Below are positions 43,399 through 53,575 of a stretch of DNA of 64,000 bases, one piece after another. The notes below the pieces were generated by a model. The model made no database searches, was not told where the DNA came from, and saw only the letters and a program-made list of their open reading frames with translations. Origin of the DNA: an uncultured Prochlorococcus sp. (lineage in GTDB: Bacteria; Cyanobacteriota; Cyanobacteriia; PCC-6307; Cyanobiaceae); NCBI GenBank assembly GCA_902538225.1, contig CACBEF010000001.1:1-64000 (forward strand). Direction: 5' to 3'. Each line of letters begins with the position of its first letter. Position 1 is the stretch's first letter. The translations under genes were made by a program, and so were the position numbers.

Positions 43399-44535
43399 AT
43401 GAATCTTTCAAAAAAATTTGAAGAATTAATTTTAAAACAGCTAGAAAGTTTTGGTTGCTCAATGGGCGTGACTAATTTAGTTATGTATCTTGCTTCAGCT
43501 AAGCAAGGAACTAAAGCATCTTTTGAAATGATTGGACAATGGCCACAAATTGATAGGCTACTTAAATCAATAGAAGATGATCCTTCACTAAAAGTTTCAT
43601 CGCCTAATAGAAGATGGTACCCGCTTCAAGAAAACGATATTCTACTTGGTGTCCTTAGGGTGGAAACTGATCTGAAAGGGGGGAATTGGCCAGTATCTCT
43701 TGATTCTAGATTAAAAGCGCTTTCAATATCTTTAGCTAAATGCGTCTCTATCGAATTAGAACGTCAAAATAAAAATGAAGAAATCAATTATTTAAAAAAT
43801 CAGGTCACTGTTATAATCCATCAATTAAGGAATCCATTGGCCGCTATTAGGACATATGCAAAATTACTAATAAAAAGACTTGGTTCAGATGATGATTCTA
43901 TTGAAATAGTCGAACGCATGATAGTAGAGCAAAAACAAATTAATCAATATATGAATTCTTTTGAGCAATTAAATTCACCTGTTCAACTTCCTCTGGAAAT
44001 TGGAGAGGAAAGATTATTATTACCACCAAATTTAGATAATAAAAAGGTAATAACTGTTCAGAGTTTATTGAGGCCAATATTAGAAAGGGGTAAAGCTAAT
44101 GCGGACTTAGAGAATAGAGATTGGACTGAACCCTTTCTTTGGCCAGATTGGACTATTTCGCCATTAAAGGCAAAATATGCTGTAATTGCTGAAATTGTGG
44201 CCAATTTATTAGAAAATGCGTTTAAATATGCCCAAAAAGATGCTGAAATTGGACTAGCAATTACGAATAATGGACTTTGTATATTTGATGATGGTAAAAA
44301 AATAACCAAAAATGAAAACGAGAAAATTTTTGAAAAAGGTTTTAGAGGATCTGCCGCTAAAAAGAAGGATGGCACTGGTGTGGGACTTTTTTTGGCGAGG
44401 AAATTAGCAAAACAAATTGGAGGAGATTTGAGATTGCTGGATAATAACTCGATTGATAATACTAAGAAATCAAAAAATCTAAAGAAGAAAAATATTTTCT
44501 ATTTAGAACTTCCTATAAAAGAATTGCATGCATAA
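43399..44535 (+). CDS. Sensor histidine kinase, possibly Hik2-like
   Basis: H-box HQLRNPLAAIRTYAKLLIKRL, N-box NLLENAFKYA, G-box GTGVGLFLARKLAKQIGG; Hik2 assignment is from memory of the H-box only. Confidence 0.85.
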   Translation: MNLSKKFEELILKQLESFGCSMGVTNLVMYLASAKQGTKASFEMIGQWPQIDRLLKSIEDDPSLKVSSPNRRWYPLQENDILLGVLRVETDLKGGNWPVSLDSRLKALSISLAKCVSIELERQNKNEEINYLKNQVTVIIHQLRNPLAAIRTYAKLLIKRLGSDDDSIEIVERMIVEQKQINQYMNSFEQLNSPVQLPLEIGEERLLLPPNLDNKKVITVQSLLRPILERGKANADLENRDWTEPFLWPDWTISPLKAKYAVIAEIVANLLENAFKYAQKDAEIGLAITNNGLCIFDDGKKITKNENEKIFEKGFRGSAAKKKDGTGVGLFLARKLAKQIGGDLRLLDNNSIDNTKKSKNLKKKNIFYLELPIKELHA

Positions 44536-45253
44536 ACAACATTGAAGTTTCAACTAGTACAACACTTGCACCGCAGGCATCTCCATTGAATCCTCCAATT
44601 TTATTACCCAGTATGTTTGGGATAGAATAGCTTAGAAAAATACCAATCAAAATAAGAATTAAAAATTTAATTAATATTGATTGGGTTGTAATTGAAACAA
44701 ATTGGTATGCAATGAAAATTAAAAGAAAAATAATGGAGATCAAAGATTCTTTTTTAAATCCATTCCAAAACTTTTTGTGACTAATAGTTTTTTTCTTATA
44801 ACTTATATATTTAAACTTTTCTATAAAAAATAAATTTGAAAATCTTCCCCAAAATAAGCATATTGGTAAAACAAAAATTATTAGGTTTTGAATTTTCAGT
44901 ATGCAAGCAATTTGAATTAAAGTTATAAAAACTAAAGCTTGAACGCCAAAGGAACCAACTTTACTATCTTTCATGGCTTTTAAACGTCTCTTTTTACCTG
45001 CAAAAATACCATCGAAAGTATCCATTAAACCATCGAGGTGTAGACCACCGGTAATTAAATATCCCGAAGCCAAACAAATTAATGAAGATGCATAAATTGA
45101 CCAGGAGTTTGTTCTTAAAAAAACAAAAATATAACTCTGTATTGTTCCAATAAAAAATCCTAAAGGCGGCGCAAATTGTGCAATATTTTTAAATTCGGGA
45201 TTAATTAAAGGGATCTTTGGAAATGTCGTATAGAAAATCCAAGAGCCTGCCAA
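44513..45253 (-). CDS. cobS: Cobalamin synthase (adenosylcobinamide-GDP ribazoletransferase)
   Basis: GGLHLDGLMDTFDGIFAG, NKIGGFNGDACGASVVLVE. Confidence 0.94.
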   Translation of the reverse strand: MAGSWIFYTTFPKIPLINPEFKNIAQFAPPLGFFIGTIQSYIFVFLRTNSWSIYASSLICLASGYLITGGLHLDGLMDTFDGIFAGKKRRLKAMKDSKVGSFGVQALVFITLIQIACILKIQNLIIFVLPICLFWGRFSNLFFIEKFKYISYKKKTISHKKFWNGFKKESLISIIFLLIFIAYQFVSITTQSILIKFLILILIGIFLSYSIPNILGNKIGGFNGDACGASVVLVETSMLFMHAILL

Positions 45254-45351
45254 ATTTTTTATTAAATATTTTTTGATGAGATAAAAATAGATTCAATATT
45301 AAATAATAGGTTAGATTAATGAAAAAGGATCAAAAAATTTTATAAATTATT

Positions 45352-46470
45352 GTGTTTGAATTTGAAATTACATCGAATTGCAGTAATACAGAAGCAAGAA
45401 CTGGTATATTTCATACACCAAATGGTGAGGTGAATACACCAAAATTTATGCCTGTGGGTACTTTGGCAACAGTTAAAGGAATTTCATCTAAGCAGTTAAC
45501 CTCTACAGGATCAGAAATGATTCTCTCAAATACCTTCCATCTTCATTTACAACCTGGAGAAAAATTAATTAAAGAATATGGCGGAATACATAAGTTCATG
45601 AATTGGCCTAAGCCTATTCTTACTGATTCAGGAGGATATCAAGTTTTTAGTTTGGCTAAATTAAACAATATTTCTGATAAAGGAGTGGAATTTAAAAATC
45701 CAAGAGATGGTAGTCATGTATTTTTATCACCTGAAAAAGTAATACAGATTCAAATGGATCTTGGATCGGATGTTGCGATGGCGTTTGATCATTGTCCTCC
45801 GCATACAGCTAATGAAAATGATATTGAGGACTCTTTAGAAAGAACTCATTCATGGTTGCAAAAATGTGTCGAGACTCATCATAAATCTAATCAAGCATTA
45901 TTCGGTATAGTTCAAGGTGGTAAGTATCCGAGATTGAGAGAATATAGCGCAAAATATACAAGTTCTTTTGATCTGCCTGGAATAGCAGTGGGAGGTGTAA
46001 GTGTTGGCGAGGCAGTCGAACAAATACATAGTGTAATTAATTACGTCCCGAATTTCTTACCAATAAATAAACCAAGATATTTAATGGGAATTGGCTCTTT
46101 AAGAGAAATTTCTTTAGCTGTTGCTAATGGATTCGATATATTTGACTGTGTTTTGCCTACAAGACTAGGAAGACATGGGACTGCATTTTTTAATGATGAA
46201 AGATTGAATTTACGAAATGCTCGATTTAAAAATGATTTTTCCCCCATTGACAAAACTTGTAAATGCGAAACCTGTAAGTCCTATTCTCGTGCATATTTAC
46301 ATCATCTAATTAGAAATGATGAAATATTAGGTCTCACACTAATAAGTTTGCATAATATTTCCCATTTAATAAGATTTACCAATGCAATTTCTGCTGCAAT
46401 TAAAGATAATTGTTTTACAAATGATTTCGCTCCTTGGAAAACATCCTCTATTGCTCATCATACGTGGTAA
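45352..46470 (+). CDS. tgt: Queuine tRNA-ribosyltransferase; GTG start
   Basis: [29 protein letters not shown]-like [17 protein letters not shown]. Confidence 0.97.
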   Translation: MFEFEITSNCSNTEARTGIFHTPNGEVNTPKFMPVGTLATVKGISSKQLTSTGSEMILSNTFHLHLQPGEKLIKEYGGIHKFMNWPKPILTDSGGYQVFSLAKLNNISDKGVEFKNPRDGSHVFLSPEKVIQIQMDLGSDVAMAFDHCPPHTANENDIEDSLERTHSWLQKCVETHHKSNQALFGIVQGGKYPRLREYSAKYTSSFDLPGIAVGGVSVGEAVEQIHSVINYVPNFLPINKPRYLMGIGSLREISLAVANGFDIFDCVLPTRLGRHGTAFFNDERLNLRNARFKNDFSPIDKTCKCETCKSYSRAYLHHLIRNDEILGLTLISLHNISHLIRFTNAISAAIKDNCFTNDFAPWKTSSIAHHTW

Positions 46471-46504
46471 CGTCTTATCATAATTAATTAAATTATCAAA
46501 AAAG

Positions 46505-46645
46505 GTGCTCATTCTACTCAATACATTCGCTGAATTGCCTGAGGCTTACAAGGCCTTTGCTCCAACTGTTGATGTTCTTCCACTTATTCCTTTATTTTTC
46601 TTTTTGTTGGTATTTGTTTGGCAAGCTGCAGTTGGATTTAAATAA
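46505..46645 (+). CDS. psbK: Photosystem II protein K, 46 aa, GTG start
   Basis: Hand translation [46 protein letters not shown]; not in ORF track. Confidence 0.95.
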   Translation: MLILLNTFAELPEAYKAFAPTVDVLPLIPLFFFLLVFVWQAAVGFK

Positions 46646-46671
46646 AATTCTTTTAGTTTAGATTTTCAGTA

Positions 46672-47676
46672 TTAGAAGGGATTTTCAAGTAAAATCGCAT
46701 CTCCAGAATTTTCTACAGCACACTCTATAAAATCAGCAATTTTTAATGCTCTTGAGGCTTGCTCACCATCTACCTCAGGAATTTCTTTGCCTTGAACACA
46801 TTTAAGAAAATGCTCCAGTTCCGCATAAAGAGGTTCAATGGAGGTTGTGCTAACTTCTTCGACATATCCATCATTTCTATAAACTAATTCGCCATGTTCT
46901 GCAGTATAAGATTCATGAGACTTTCGATGGATTTGTAAAGAGTGGTTTAGGAAATCAGTTTCTACTAACCCATTTTGACAGTGAGCACTTAAACTTCTAA
47001 TTTTTTTGTGACTCATTTTACTGGCAGTTAAGCTTGCAATAACATTATTTTTAAAAACTAAAGTAGCATTAACATAATCTATTAATCCTTCACTATTTCT
47101 GCCGCCAACAGCTGCTAATTTTTGTATTTTTGAGTTTACAAGTTCTAAAACAAGGTCAATGTCATGAATCATTAAATCCATTACTACAGATACATCATTT
47201 GCTCTGTCTGCATGAGGACTATGCCTCCTTGCTTCTAAAACAACAATTTCTTCATTATGTACTATTTTATTTAATTCCCTAAAAGCAGGATTAAATCTCT
47301 CAATATGCCCAACTTGTAATAGACAGTTACTTGCATTAGCGGCCTCTATTAAGGATTTTGCTTCTAACTCGTTAGCTGCAATTGGTTTTTCAATGAGTAC
47401 GTTAGTTCCTCCATTGAGACAATCTAGTCCTACTTTTTGATGAAGTAGTGTAGGCACAGCGATGCAGATAGCATCAACTTTTGAAATTAAGTCCTTATAA
47501 TCTTTGAACCATTCACATTGAAATTGTTCAATAGCTAATTTACCTCTCTCTTCATTTGGATCTGCTACTCCAATGAGATTTGCATCTTTGAGTAAACTTA
47601 GTACTCGAGCATGATGCCAGCCCATATTCCCTATACCTATGACTCCAACCTTTACGGGTGATGAGGTTGGTTGCAT
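46672..47676 (-). CDS. Gfo/Idh/MocA family oxidoreductase
   Basis: VGVIGIGNMGWHHARVL, EKPIAANELEAK, HIERFNPA. Confidence 0.9.
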   Translation of the reverse strand: MQPTSSPVKVGVIGIGNMGWHHARVLSLLKDANLIGVADPNEERGKLAIEQFQCEWFKDYKDLISKVDAICIAVPTLLHQKVGLDCLNGGTNVLIEKPIAANELEAKSLIEAANASNCLLQVGHIERFNPAFRELNKIVHNEEIVVLEARRHSPHADRANDVSVVMDLMIHDIDLVLELVNSKIQKLAAVGGRNSEGLIDYVNATLVFKNNVIASLTASKMSHKKIRSLSAHCQNGLVETDFLNHSLQIHRKSHESYTAEHGELVYRNDGYVEEVSTTSIEPLYAELEHFLKCVQGKEIPEVDGEQASRALKIADFIECAVENSGDAILLENPF

Positions 47677-47726
47677 AATTTCAAATCCATTTATTTATTA
47701 TCATTATCCTCCATGAAGAGCCACAT

Positions 47727-48995
47727 TTAGCTTTTAGGAAGAATTATTTTAACACGATCAATTTTTGGACCTGACATAGAAATAACTTCAAATTTAATGT
47801 TATTAAAATTTAAAACGTCCCCAATTTTTGGAACCATTTGAAATTTTTCTAGCATAAATCCAGCAAGAGTATGATAATCTGCTCCTTCTGGAATGGAACA
47901 TCCTAACTTTTTATTGATATCAATAATTTCTGATTTTCCAGCTATTGACCATTTTTTAGAGAAATTATCTAGCATTCTCATATCTGAACTAATTCTATTG
48001 TTAAGCATTTCCTCTCCAACTATTTCACCATTTAGATCAGCTGCAGTTATGAGCCCCTCTGTACCACCGTGTTCATCAACTACTAGTAAGAAAGGATTGT
48101 AGTCTCTTACTATTGGAAATATTTCTGCTAATGAACATGTTTCTATAATTTTTGTCACTGGTAAAAGGAACGGCTCTAATAATGTATTGGCTTCCATTTC
48201 ACCTTTTGAAATTGGCTTAGCAAGATAACGCAAATCTAATACACCTAATACATCATCTAAAGACTCGCCAATCACAAAGAAGCGAGCATGGCGAGTTTTA
48301 TCAACTTGTTTCATAAGTTCTGAAAAGGTTATATTTTTTGGCAAAGTTACCATTTCAGATCTTGGAATCATCACTTCTTTAACCTGTGTATCTTTTAAAG
48401 CAAAAACTCCTTCAAGAATATTCTTTTCATCTGGTTTTAAACCTGTTACGTTATCTGTTTCTATAAGAGTTTCTAATTCTCCAGCAGATAAACCCGAGTT
48501 TAAATAATCCCACTTGTTATTTAAATTGAACAAGCCTAAACATGCGCTAGCAAAGAATTCTATTGTTTTTACTATAGGATTCATACCTTTTCTTACGGCA
48601 TCAAATATTGTGGTTAACCTTAATGCAGCAGATTCTGGATTGTTAATTACTAAAGCTTTTGGAATTAGTCCAGAAACAAGAGTAACAACTAAAACGACAA
48701 ATAAAAATAATAGAAGATCATAAAATCTATTTGATAAAATATTGCTTTTCCAATAGTCATTCGCCAGGTTATTGCTGAGCCATCCAATTGCAATTAATGA
48801 AATTGTTACTCCAAATTGAGAAGCAATTAATGAAGATCTAAAGCGTTTTTGAATTTTTAAAATTGAAAATGCTCCTTTCTTTTTTTCTTCTATTAGCCTT
48901 AAAACTTTACTTGGCCTTATTAATAAAAAAGATAGTTCACTCGCTGCGAAAAAAGCTGGAAAAAATAAAAGAAATAAAAGTAGAGTTATTTTCAT
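47727..48995 (-). CDS. CNNM/DUF21 + CBS + CorC-type transporter-associated domain protein (hemolysin-like)
   Basis: KEVMIPRSEMVTL, VVDEHGGTEGLIT, DRVKIILP. Confidence 0.88.
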   Translation of the reverse strand: MKITLLLFLLFFPAFFAASELSFLLIRPSKVLRLIEEKKKGAFSILKIQKRFRSSLIASQFGVTISLIAIGWLSNNLANDYWKSNILSNRFYDLLLFLFVVLVVTLVSGLIPKALVINNPESAALRLTTIFDAVRKGMNPIVKTIEFFASACLGLFNLNNKWDYLNSGLSAGELETLIETDNVTGLKPDEKNILEGVFALKDTQVKEVMIPRSEMVTLPKNITFSELMKQVDKTRHARFFVIGESLDDVLGVLDLRYLAKPISKGEMEANTLLEPFLLPVTKIIETCSLAEIFPIVRDYNPFLLVVDEHGGTEGLITAADLNGEIVGEEMLNNRISSDMRMLDNFSKKWSIAGKSEIIDINKKLGCSIPEGADYHTLAGFMLEKFQMVPKIGDVLNFNNIKFEVISMSGPKIDRVKIILPKS

Positions 48996-49013
48996 TCAAT
49001 GACAAATGAATAA

Positions 49014-49086
49014 TGGGGGTGGCGAGGATCGAACTCGCCTTAGCCAAATTATGAGTTTGGTGCATTCACCAGATTGCTACACCCCC
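49014..49086 (-). tRNA. tRNA-Met (anticodon CAT)
   Basis: Minus strand GGGGGTGTAGCAATCTGGTGAATGCACCAAACTCATAATTTGGCTAAGGCGAGTTCGATCCTCGCCACCCCCA. Confidence 0.95.
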
Positions 49087-49096
49087 AAGGAAATTT

Positions 49097-49114
49097 ATGT
49101 AATTTTAATTACAT
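49097..49114. repeat. 18-bp palindrome ATGTAATTTTAATTACAT (contains GTA-N8-TAC)
   Basis: 8-bp perfect arms with 2-nt spacer in the tRNA-Met/pyrE divergent spacer. Confidence 0.6.
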
Positions 49115-49227
49115 TGAATTTCAATATACAATATAAAAATAATATTTCAAAAAACTCCTCATTAGGAAGTTTTTGTGAGATTTCTTTTTTTTCTTCTAAT
49201 CTTTAAATATAAATTTAACTTTTACTA

Positions 49228-49788
49228 ATGGGCAAATTTTCTGATAAATATGATTTAAATAAAGCAAAATTATTAAAGCAGTTAATTGAAAAATCCTACA
49301 AGAAAGGAAACTTCACTTTATCTTCAGGAAAAAAAAGCAGTCATTACTTGAACTGTAAACCAGTGTCATTAAATGGCGAAGGCTTAAATTTAATAAGTGA
49401 TTTATTTTTAGAGTTAAAGGACTCAAGGTCAAAAGCTGTAGCAGGATTGACATTAGGTGCAGACCCTTTAGTAAGTGGATTAATTGTCAAAGCAGCTTTG
49501 CATGGCCTAAACCTTGATGGTTTAATAATTCGGAAAGAAATCAAAAAATACGGTACTAAAGCTGGAATAGAGGGCCCTACATTAGAAGAAGGAACTTTGG
49601 TAACTGTTTTAGAGGATGTCGTTACAACTGCTGGTTCAGTGATTAAAGCTATAAAAAAGTTACGAGAAAATAATTATATTGTTGAGGAGGTTTTGTCTAT
49701 AGTTGATAGGCAAGAAGGGGGATTAGAAGCCCTTGAAGATGAAAATGTTGAATTAAAGAGTCTTTTTACAATAAAAGACTTTTTATAA
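49228..49788 (+). CDS. pyrE: Orotate phosphoribosyltransferase
   Basis: [43 protein letters not shown]. Confidence 0.96.
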   Translation: MGKFSDKYDLNKAKLLKQLIEKSYKKGNFTLSSGKKSSHYLNCKPVSLNGEGLNLISDLFLELKDSRSKAVAGLTLGADPLVSGLIVKAALHGLNLDGLIIRKEIKKYGTKAGIEGPTLEEGTLVTVLEDVVTTAGSVIKAIKKLRENNYIVEEVLSIVDRQEGGLEALEDENVELKSLFTIKDFL

Positions 49789-49797
49789 TAAATCAAA

Positions 49798-50634
49798 ATG
49801 CAAGATATAAAAAAAAAGTTTTGGCTTGAAAAATTTGATTGTTTTTCTATTACTGGAAAAGATTCCAGAAAATTTTTGAATGGAATAACAACTGGTAATA
49901 TTCTTGATTCAGAAAATAAAGTTATCAAAACTTGTTGGTTAACTCCAAATGGAATTCTAAGGTCATTAATTGAAATTATTTTTTTAGAAAGAAACTTAGA
50001 AGTAATTATTTTGGCGGGTAATACTAATGAAATAATAGGTTACTTTAATCAAATTATTTTTCCAGCGGACGATGTACTTCTAAGTGAACCTTTCTTGATA
50101 AATAGAATTCAGGAAATTGATGAATCTACTTCATGGAGAACTTACCAGCCTATTTTCTTCAAAACAGAAGATAAAGAATTTGAAATATATAAAAATAAAC
50201 TAAATTTACTAAATCCCAATGATTTAAAACTTTGGAAGATTAATCAGGCAATACCCTCATTAGAAATGGAAATAAACGGGAAAAATAATCCTCTTGAGCT
50301 TGGATTACAAGATCTTATAGATTTTAATAAAGGTTGTTATTTAGGACAAGAAACAATGTCAAAAATAAAAAATGTTTCTTCTTTAAAACAGGAAATAAGA
50401 ATTTGGAAATCATTTGAATCTAATTTGAATTTAGACGTTGAAGATAAAAATTTATATATAAATTCTGCTAAGGATGTTTCTGTAGGCAAAATCACTAGTT
50501 TTTTTAAATCAGATTCTCAAATAAAAGGTTTAGCAATGATAAAAAGAAAATATTTAGAAGAAGGAAGTTATTTTTTTTCAGAAATTTTTGGAAAAATTAT
50601 TATTAATAAATCTGTAGGATCAATTTTTCTTTAA
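49798..50634 (+). CDS. ygfZ: YgfZ/GcvT-like folate-binding protein
   Basis: GKDSRKFLNGITTGNI, KGCYLGQETMSKIKN. Confidence 0.85.
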   Translation: MQDIKKKFWLEKFDCFSITGKDSRKFLNGITTGNILDSENKVIKTCWLTPNGILRSLIEIIFLERNLEVIILAGNTNEIIGYFNQIIFPADDVLLSEPFLINRIQEIDESTSWRTYQPIFFKTEDKEFEIYKNKLNLLNPNDLKLWKINQAIPSLEMEINGKNNPLELGLQDLIDFNKGCYLGQETMSKIKNVSSLKQEIRIWKSFESNLNLDVEDKNLYINSAKDVSVGKITSFFKSDSQIKGLAMIKRKYLEEGSYFFSEIFGKIIINKSVGSIFL

Positions 50635-52038
50635 TTGATTTTTGATTAAATATTCTGCAATTTGTAGAGTAGCCAAACAATCATCTTTGTTATATTGGAT
50701 AATTTTTTTTAAAAATATTTCGTTTTCTGTAATTTGATATTGGAGCCACCAATAAAGGGCTTTCGAGCCACTTACATTTTTCTGCATCCATTCAAATCCA
50801 AGCCAATTAGAAACAGTTTTTAAGCCATAGTTTTTTAGTGGTAATATCCAAGACTTTCGTATTAAGGTATGTAAGTCTATAAATCTTGAGGCAAGTGAAT
50901 CAATTTCTTCAACACTAAAATTTAGGTTTTTAGCAATATTAATTATTGCTATCTTTTCAGTTTCTCCGTAATGTAAAACTGGCCATTCCATCTGTGAAAA
51001 AAGTATTTCAACTATATTCCTGTAAGATTCTTCTTTATTATTTTTTAGATTTAAAATTGGTTTATAAATAAGATCTTCTTTTTTTGTAAACAATTTATTT
51101 ATTTTTAAAAAACCATATAAAAAGTCATGCTTATCATCTGGATTTGACTCAATATCAAATATATAAAATCCCGAACATATTTTTTCTAATAGATATTCCG
51201 TATTATTTTTATTAGAAATGAAATATGGTTCTCCAGAGATATATGCTTGTGCTTGCTTTACAAATATGGATGCCTTTTCATACTTCTGATCTTTAAATAT
51301 AGATAATTTCTCTCCAAGTTGTTTTTCGCTGTACGAAGCTAATGTTTGGGAATTAGTTATTCCGTTTGCTTTGAGTAACGAGGCCGTTTTGGACCCTATT
51401 CCATCTATATCTGTTAGATATCCATTTTCTTTTGCTTCTTTGTCACAAAATTTTTGCCAGGAACAAATAGTACATTTTTTTCTATCTTGAGTTATTTCTG
51501 GTATAGATCCCTCCAAGCATTCATTCAAATTTAATAAAACATTTAAAACTTTTTTTCTTAATTTTTTATTTAAATAAATTTCCTCAACTTTAACTTTTTT
51601 ATAAAAAGTTGAAATTACTAATCCTTTCTCAATTTTAGATTCTTGAAAAGGTTCCAACAGCATAGAACTAAAAGCTAAGTCGAATAAATGTTCTTTAGTT
51701 GTTTTGTGGCCTAACTTATAAACAACAGGTAAATATTTATATTGTCCCCATTTACTTTTACCTTTAGTCTTTAAAAGTAATTGCGGAAGTATCTCTGCGC
51801 TTATTTTTTGGAAAAGATTTCCTTTGATTTTTAATCCAATTACCCCTTGATAACCATTTTCACAGGCTTTTAATCCTGTATATATCTTACCATTACAAAA
51901 TTCAGAGAAAATTTGAAACTGATTAATTTTATCTATAGCTTTATGGGGAGACCAAACTTCAAAAGATTTTTTACCCTTAAAATCTAGCCATGCTTTTCTT
52001 TTGCATCTTGTAAAACTTTTTAAATGAAGAGAATTCAA
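50620..52038 (-). CDS. TM0106-type RecB-like putative nuclease with HhH and RNase H-like (DEDD) domain
   Basis: N-terminal CKRKAWLDFKG, CTICSWQKFC cluster, GIGSKTASLLKANGI HhH, FDIES and YNKDDCLATLQIAEYL exonuclease motifs. Confidence 0.8.
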   Translation of the reverse strand: MNSLHLKSFTRCKRKAWLDFKGKKSFEVWSPHKAIDKINQFQIFSEFCNGKIYTGLKACENGYQGVIGLKIKGNLFQKISAEILPQLLLKTKGKSKWGQYKYLPVVYKLGHKTTKEHLFDLAFSSMLLEPFQESKIEKGLVISTFYKKVKVEEIYLNKKLRKKVLNVLLNLNECLEGSIPEITQDRKKCTICSWQKFCDKEAKENGYLTDIDGIGSKTASLLKANGITNSQTLASYSEKQLGEKLSIFKDQKYEKASIFVKQAQAYISGEPYFISNKNNTEYLLEKICSGFYIFDIESNPDDKHDFLYGFLKINKLFTKKEDLIYKPILNLKNNKEESYRNIVEILFSQMEWPVLHYGETEKIAIINIAKNLNFSVEEIDSLASRFIDLHTLIRKSWILPLKNYGLKTVSNWLGFEWMQKNVSGSKALYWWLQYQITENEIFLKKIIQYNKDDCLATLQIAEYLIKNQLKKN

Positions 52039-52118
52039 ATTATTTTTTAAGGGCGGTTTTAAAATTTACTTATATAAATTAGTATAGATAATTAAAAGAA
52101 ATCAAGGAAATTTGAAAT

Positions 52119-53573
52119 TTGACAACTGATAAATTAGATAATATAAAATTTGGAACTGATGGGTGGAGAGGAATTATTGGTTTTGACTTTAACCTTTCCA
52201 ATCTTTCAAGAGTTGTTGTCGCTGCATGTCAGGAGTTGCATTATCAATACTATAAAGAAGTTAATTCAAAGAAAATTATTATTGGATATGATCGTAGATT
52301 TATGGCTTTTGAATTCGCCAAGCAAATAGTGCCTTTTGTAAGAGGATGTGGTTTTGAACCGATCTTATCTGATAGCTTTGTTACAACACCCTCTTGTAGT
52401 TTCTATGCCAAAGAAGTCGGTTGTCTTGGAGCGTTAGTAATTACAGCAAGTCATAATCCATATAATTGGCTAGGTCTAAAAATAAAGAGCTTTAATGGAT
52501 GTTCTGTTGACGAATCTTTTACAAGTGAAATTGAAAAAAGATTAATGCTTGGAAATTCAATTGAAAAAATAGATGGTATTAATCAATTGGTAGACATTAA
52601 GAAATTTCATTTAGATAGAATTAAATCCCTTTTTGATATTGACTATATTTCCAAGAGATTAAAAAAAATGAAATTGAGAATTTTTGTAGATTCTATGCAT
52701 GGTTCAGCTGCAAATTGTATGGCTGAGATTTTTGCTTCTAATCATTTAGAAGTTATTTCAGAAATCAGGAAAGATGCTGATCCTTTTTTTGGAGGAAAAC
52801 CTCCTGAACCTCTTTTGAATTATGCAGATGATCTAAAACAAACACTAATGAAAAATTCAACAAATGAAGTGAAAACTTTAGGAATTATATTTGATGGTGA
52901 TGGTGATAGAATTGCGGCAATTGATGAAAAAGGAAGATACTCTAGTACTCAAGATTTACTCCCATACTTTATAAGCTATTTGGGCGAAATTAAAAATACT
53001 TCTTATCCAGTTTTAAAGACTGTTAGTGGTTCAGATATTATTAAAAATATATCAGAGAGACAAAATAGAGATGTTTTTGAACTTCCAGTTGGCTTTAAAT
53101 ATATTGCTGAAAAAATGATTAAAGAAAAAATATTTATTGGAGGAGAGGAATCTGGGGGAGTTGGTTTTGGTGACTTTATGCCTGAAAGAGATGCTCTATA
53201 TGCAGCGATGGTTTTATTAAATGGAATTGCTGAAAAATCTCAATATTTATATGAAACCTTAGATGAAATTCAAGAAGATTTTGGGCCAAGTTTTTATAAA
53301 AGAATTGATATTAAATTTCCAAATCAGTCAGAAAAAAATAACGTAAAAGAATTTATCATAGATAATATTCCTGAGAATATTAATAATCACAAGTTAAAAA
53401 GTATCTCAAAGATCGATGGAATAAAGTTGAGAATTGATAAAAATTTTTGGCTTCTTTTTAGGTTTTCAGGAACGGAACCTCTTTTAAGGTTATATTGTGA
53501 AGCACCAAAAGAATCTTATCTAATTGAGGTATTAGAGTGGGGTCAAGAATTTATAAATTTGGCAGGAAAATAA
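52119..53573 (+). CDS. Phosphoglucomutase/phosphomannomutase family protein; TTG start
   Basis: FGTDGWRGIIGFDF, VITASHNPYNWLGLK, IFDGDGDRIAAID, RFSGTEPLLRLY. Confidence 0.93.
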   Translation: MTTDKLDNIKFGTDGWRGIIGFDFNLSNLSRVVVAACQELHYQYYKEVNSKKIIIGYDRRFMAFEFAKQIVPFVRGCGFEPILSDSFVTTPSCSFYAKEVGCLGALVITASHNPYNWLGLKIKSFNGCSVDESFTSEIEKRLMLGNSIEKIDGINQLVDIKKFHLDRIKSLFDIDYISKRLKKMKLRIFVDSMHGSAANCMAEIFASNHLEVISEIRKDADPFFGGKPPEPLLNYADDLKQTLMKNSTNEVKTLGIIFDGDGDRIAAIDEKGRYSSTQDLLPYFISYLGEIKNTSYPVLKTVSGSDIIKNISERQNRDVFELPVGFKYIAEKMIKEKIFIGGEESGGVGFGDFMPERDALYAAMVLLNGIAEKSQYLYETLDEIQEDFGPSFYKRIDIKFPNQSEKNNVKEFIIDNIPENINNHKLKSISKIDGIKLRIDKNFWLLFRFSGTEPLLRLYCEAPKESYLIEVLEWGQEFINLAGK

Positions 53574-53575
53574 GG

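Noticed and set aside
49006-49206. 66-aa ORF over the tRNA-Met locus
   Set aside because: Antisense to an obvious tRNA; the sequence is explained by the tRNA
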